Source of the DNA: an uncultured Paracoccaceae bacterium
Lineage (GTDB): Bacteria; Pseudomonadota; Alphaproteobacteria; Rhodobacterales; Rhodobacteraceae
Assembly (NCBI GenBank): GCA_937916485.1
Contig: CALFSV010000296.1
Location: 1-26,559, forward strand
DNA length: 26,559 bases
Reading direction: 5' to 3'
Below the pieces are notes generated by a model. That model made no database searches. It saw only the letters and a list, made by a program, of their open reading frames with translations, and had not been told where the DNA came from. Position 1 is the stretch's first letter, and each line of letters begins with the position of its first letter. The position numbers and the translations under genes are program-made. Shown here in pieces: positions 26,057-26,559 of this stretch.

Positions 26057-26085
26057 AGAGTTGCGAGAAATCGCAGCTCTTTTTT
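26057..26085 (+). terminator. Rho-independent terminator of rplM-rpsI
   Basis: AGAGTTGCGA (26057-26066), loop GAAA, TCGCAGCTCT (26071-26080), then TTTTT. A 10-bp stem with one G-T pair, a GNRA loop and a T run make this the clearest terminator in the window. Confidence 0.85.
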
Positions 26086-26139
26086 CTTTGTCCCGATTGA
26101 GTCTCGTATGCTGATTTTGCAGGGTTTTTCTTGCCAAGA

Positions 26140-26195
26140 AGTCACGATCCAGTCACGCTGAGTTTGCAGTTCTCACGTGAAGGTTTCAGTTCTCA
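26140..26195. repeat. Paired direct repeats upstream of the integrase fragment
   Basis: AGTCACG occurs at 26140-26146 and 26151-26157, eleven bases apart, and CAGTTCTCA at 26167-26175 and 26187-26195, twenty bases apart. These spacings are near one and two helical turns. The repeats lie immediately before the integrase start at 26199 and could be operator or recombinase arm sites. No known motif was recognised. Confidence 0.45.
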
Positions 26196-26198
26196 GCA

Positions 26199-26504
26199 AT
26201 GGCAGGTCAGTATCAAGATCGACAGGACAGCAGGATTTATGGCTCTCGCCTGATCATTCATCGGCGTGTGGATCTGGGTAACGACAACTTTTACTTTCGA
26301 GCAAAAGTCTCAGGGCATAACGGCTACATCAGACGCAGTTGTCAGACGGATGATCCTAGTCGTGCGATGTTGCTGGCTGAGCAAGCCTATGAAGAACTGT
26401 TGGTTCGAGCAAAGGGCGGCTTTGCTCTCAAGACAGTCACGGTTGATGCGTTCTTTGAAAGCTGGATCGAAGCAACAAAGCATCGACTGACAGAGACGCG
26501 GTAT
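26199..26504 (+). pseudogene. Tyrosine integrase gene, N-terminal part, cut by an IS-like end
   Basis: ATG 26199 opens a frame reading MAGQYQDRQDSRIYGSRLII, HRRVDLGNDNFYFRAKVSGH, NGYIRRSCQTDDPSRAMLLA, EQAYEELLVRAKGGFALKTV, then TVDAFFESWIEATKHRLTET, RYW. The part from EQAYEELLVRA onward matches the core-binding (SAM-like) domain of phage-type site-specific integrases. About 102 residues are native; the catalytic R-H-R-Y domain is missing. At 26505 the reading enters the IS-like terminus, and the frame stays open to the window edge by chance. Codon use (many A- and T-ending codons) differs from the neighbouring GC-rich genes, which fits foreign origin. The start is not backed by a strong SD. 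Confidence 0.7.
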
Positions 26505-26559
26505 TGGTCTGCCCCCATTGAGTGGTCCAGTTTAAATGTTAGTGCATGGTCGGCCTTTG
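26505..26559. mobile_element. Probable insertion sequence terminus (partial, runs off the right edge)
   Basis: The sequence begins TGGTCTGCCCCCATTGAG and continues TGGTCCAG. Its first 25 bases align with the minus-strand read of 1-53 at 22 of 26 columns. It interrupts the integrase gene at codon 103. No transposase is visible in the 55 bases present. An IS3-type end is the best guess by the TG start and the similar but not identical ends; the family is not proven. Confidence 0.55.

Overview
The window looks like chromosomal DNA of an alphaproteobacterium of the order Rhodobacterales (Roseobacter/Rhodobacter relatives). Supporting signs are the GC-rich core genes, a ribosomal protein L21 with a C-terminal helix-hairpin-helix extension, a ChpT-type histidine phosphotransferase, an olsB-olsA ornithine-lipid pair, and the block rplU-rpmA-GNAT-obgE-proB-proA. 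No species can be named from the sequence alone.

Layout. (1) Positions 1-2410 are a decayed mobile region. It holds an IS terminus, a 5'-truncated NAD(P)-binding protein gene, about 580 bp without a recognisable gene, a DUF2274 gene, the C-terminal part of trbI (VirB10-like), the first part of a tyrosine integrase gene, and a 3' fragment of a tRNA-Arg(CCG) gene that looks like an attachment site. (2) 2560-4241 is a two-gene unit: an SDR oxidoreductase and an alpha/beta hydrolase-fold protein that lacks the nucleophilic serine. (3) 4297-8573, minus strand, is a chemotaxis operon cheA-cheW-cheR-cheY plus a small unknown gene. cheA carries an in-frame amber codon. (4) 8992-10435 holds tRNA-Ser(CGA), a secreted DUF2059 protein and a small lipoprotein. 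(5) 10658-15958 holds rplU, rpmA, a GNAT gene, obgE, proB and proA. (6) 15955-18714 holds chpT, a DUF3553 gene and olsB-olsA. (7) 18724-20547 holds a ThiE-like gene, a TfoX N-terminal-domain gene and a TrmJ/TrmH-type methyltransferase. (8) 20610-24892 holds heme A synthase (ctaA), an M32 carboxypeptidase, an MFS transporter and a PaaI-type thioesterase. (9) 25066-26024 is rplM-rpsI with a clear promoter and terminator. (10) From 26199 a second integrase gene begins and is cut by an IS-like terminus at about 26505.

How it fits together. Most of the window is housekeeping: ribosome and GTPase functions, proline synthesis, ornithine lipids and heme A. It is flanked by two scars of mobile DNA. 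The first 53 bp, read on the minus strand, and the last 55 bp, read on the plus strand, resemble each other as the two ends of one IS type would. The window may therefore be an assembly contig that stops in IS copies at both ends. The most notable decay or change inside the window is the broken cheA, the CheY with Leu after its conserved Lys, and the serine-less hydrolase. No CRISPR array, and no clearly new multi-gene defence or biosynthetic system, was seen.
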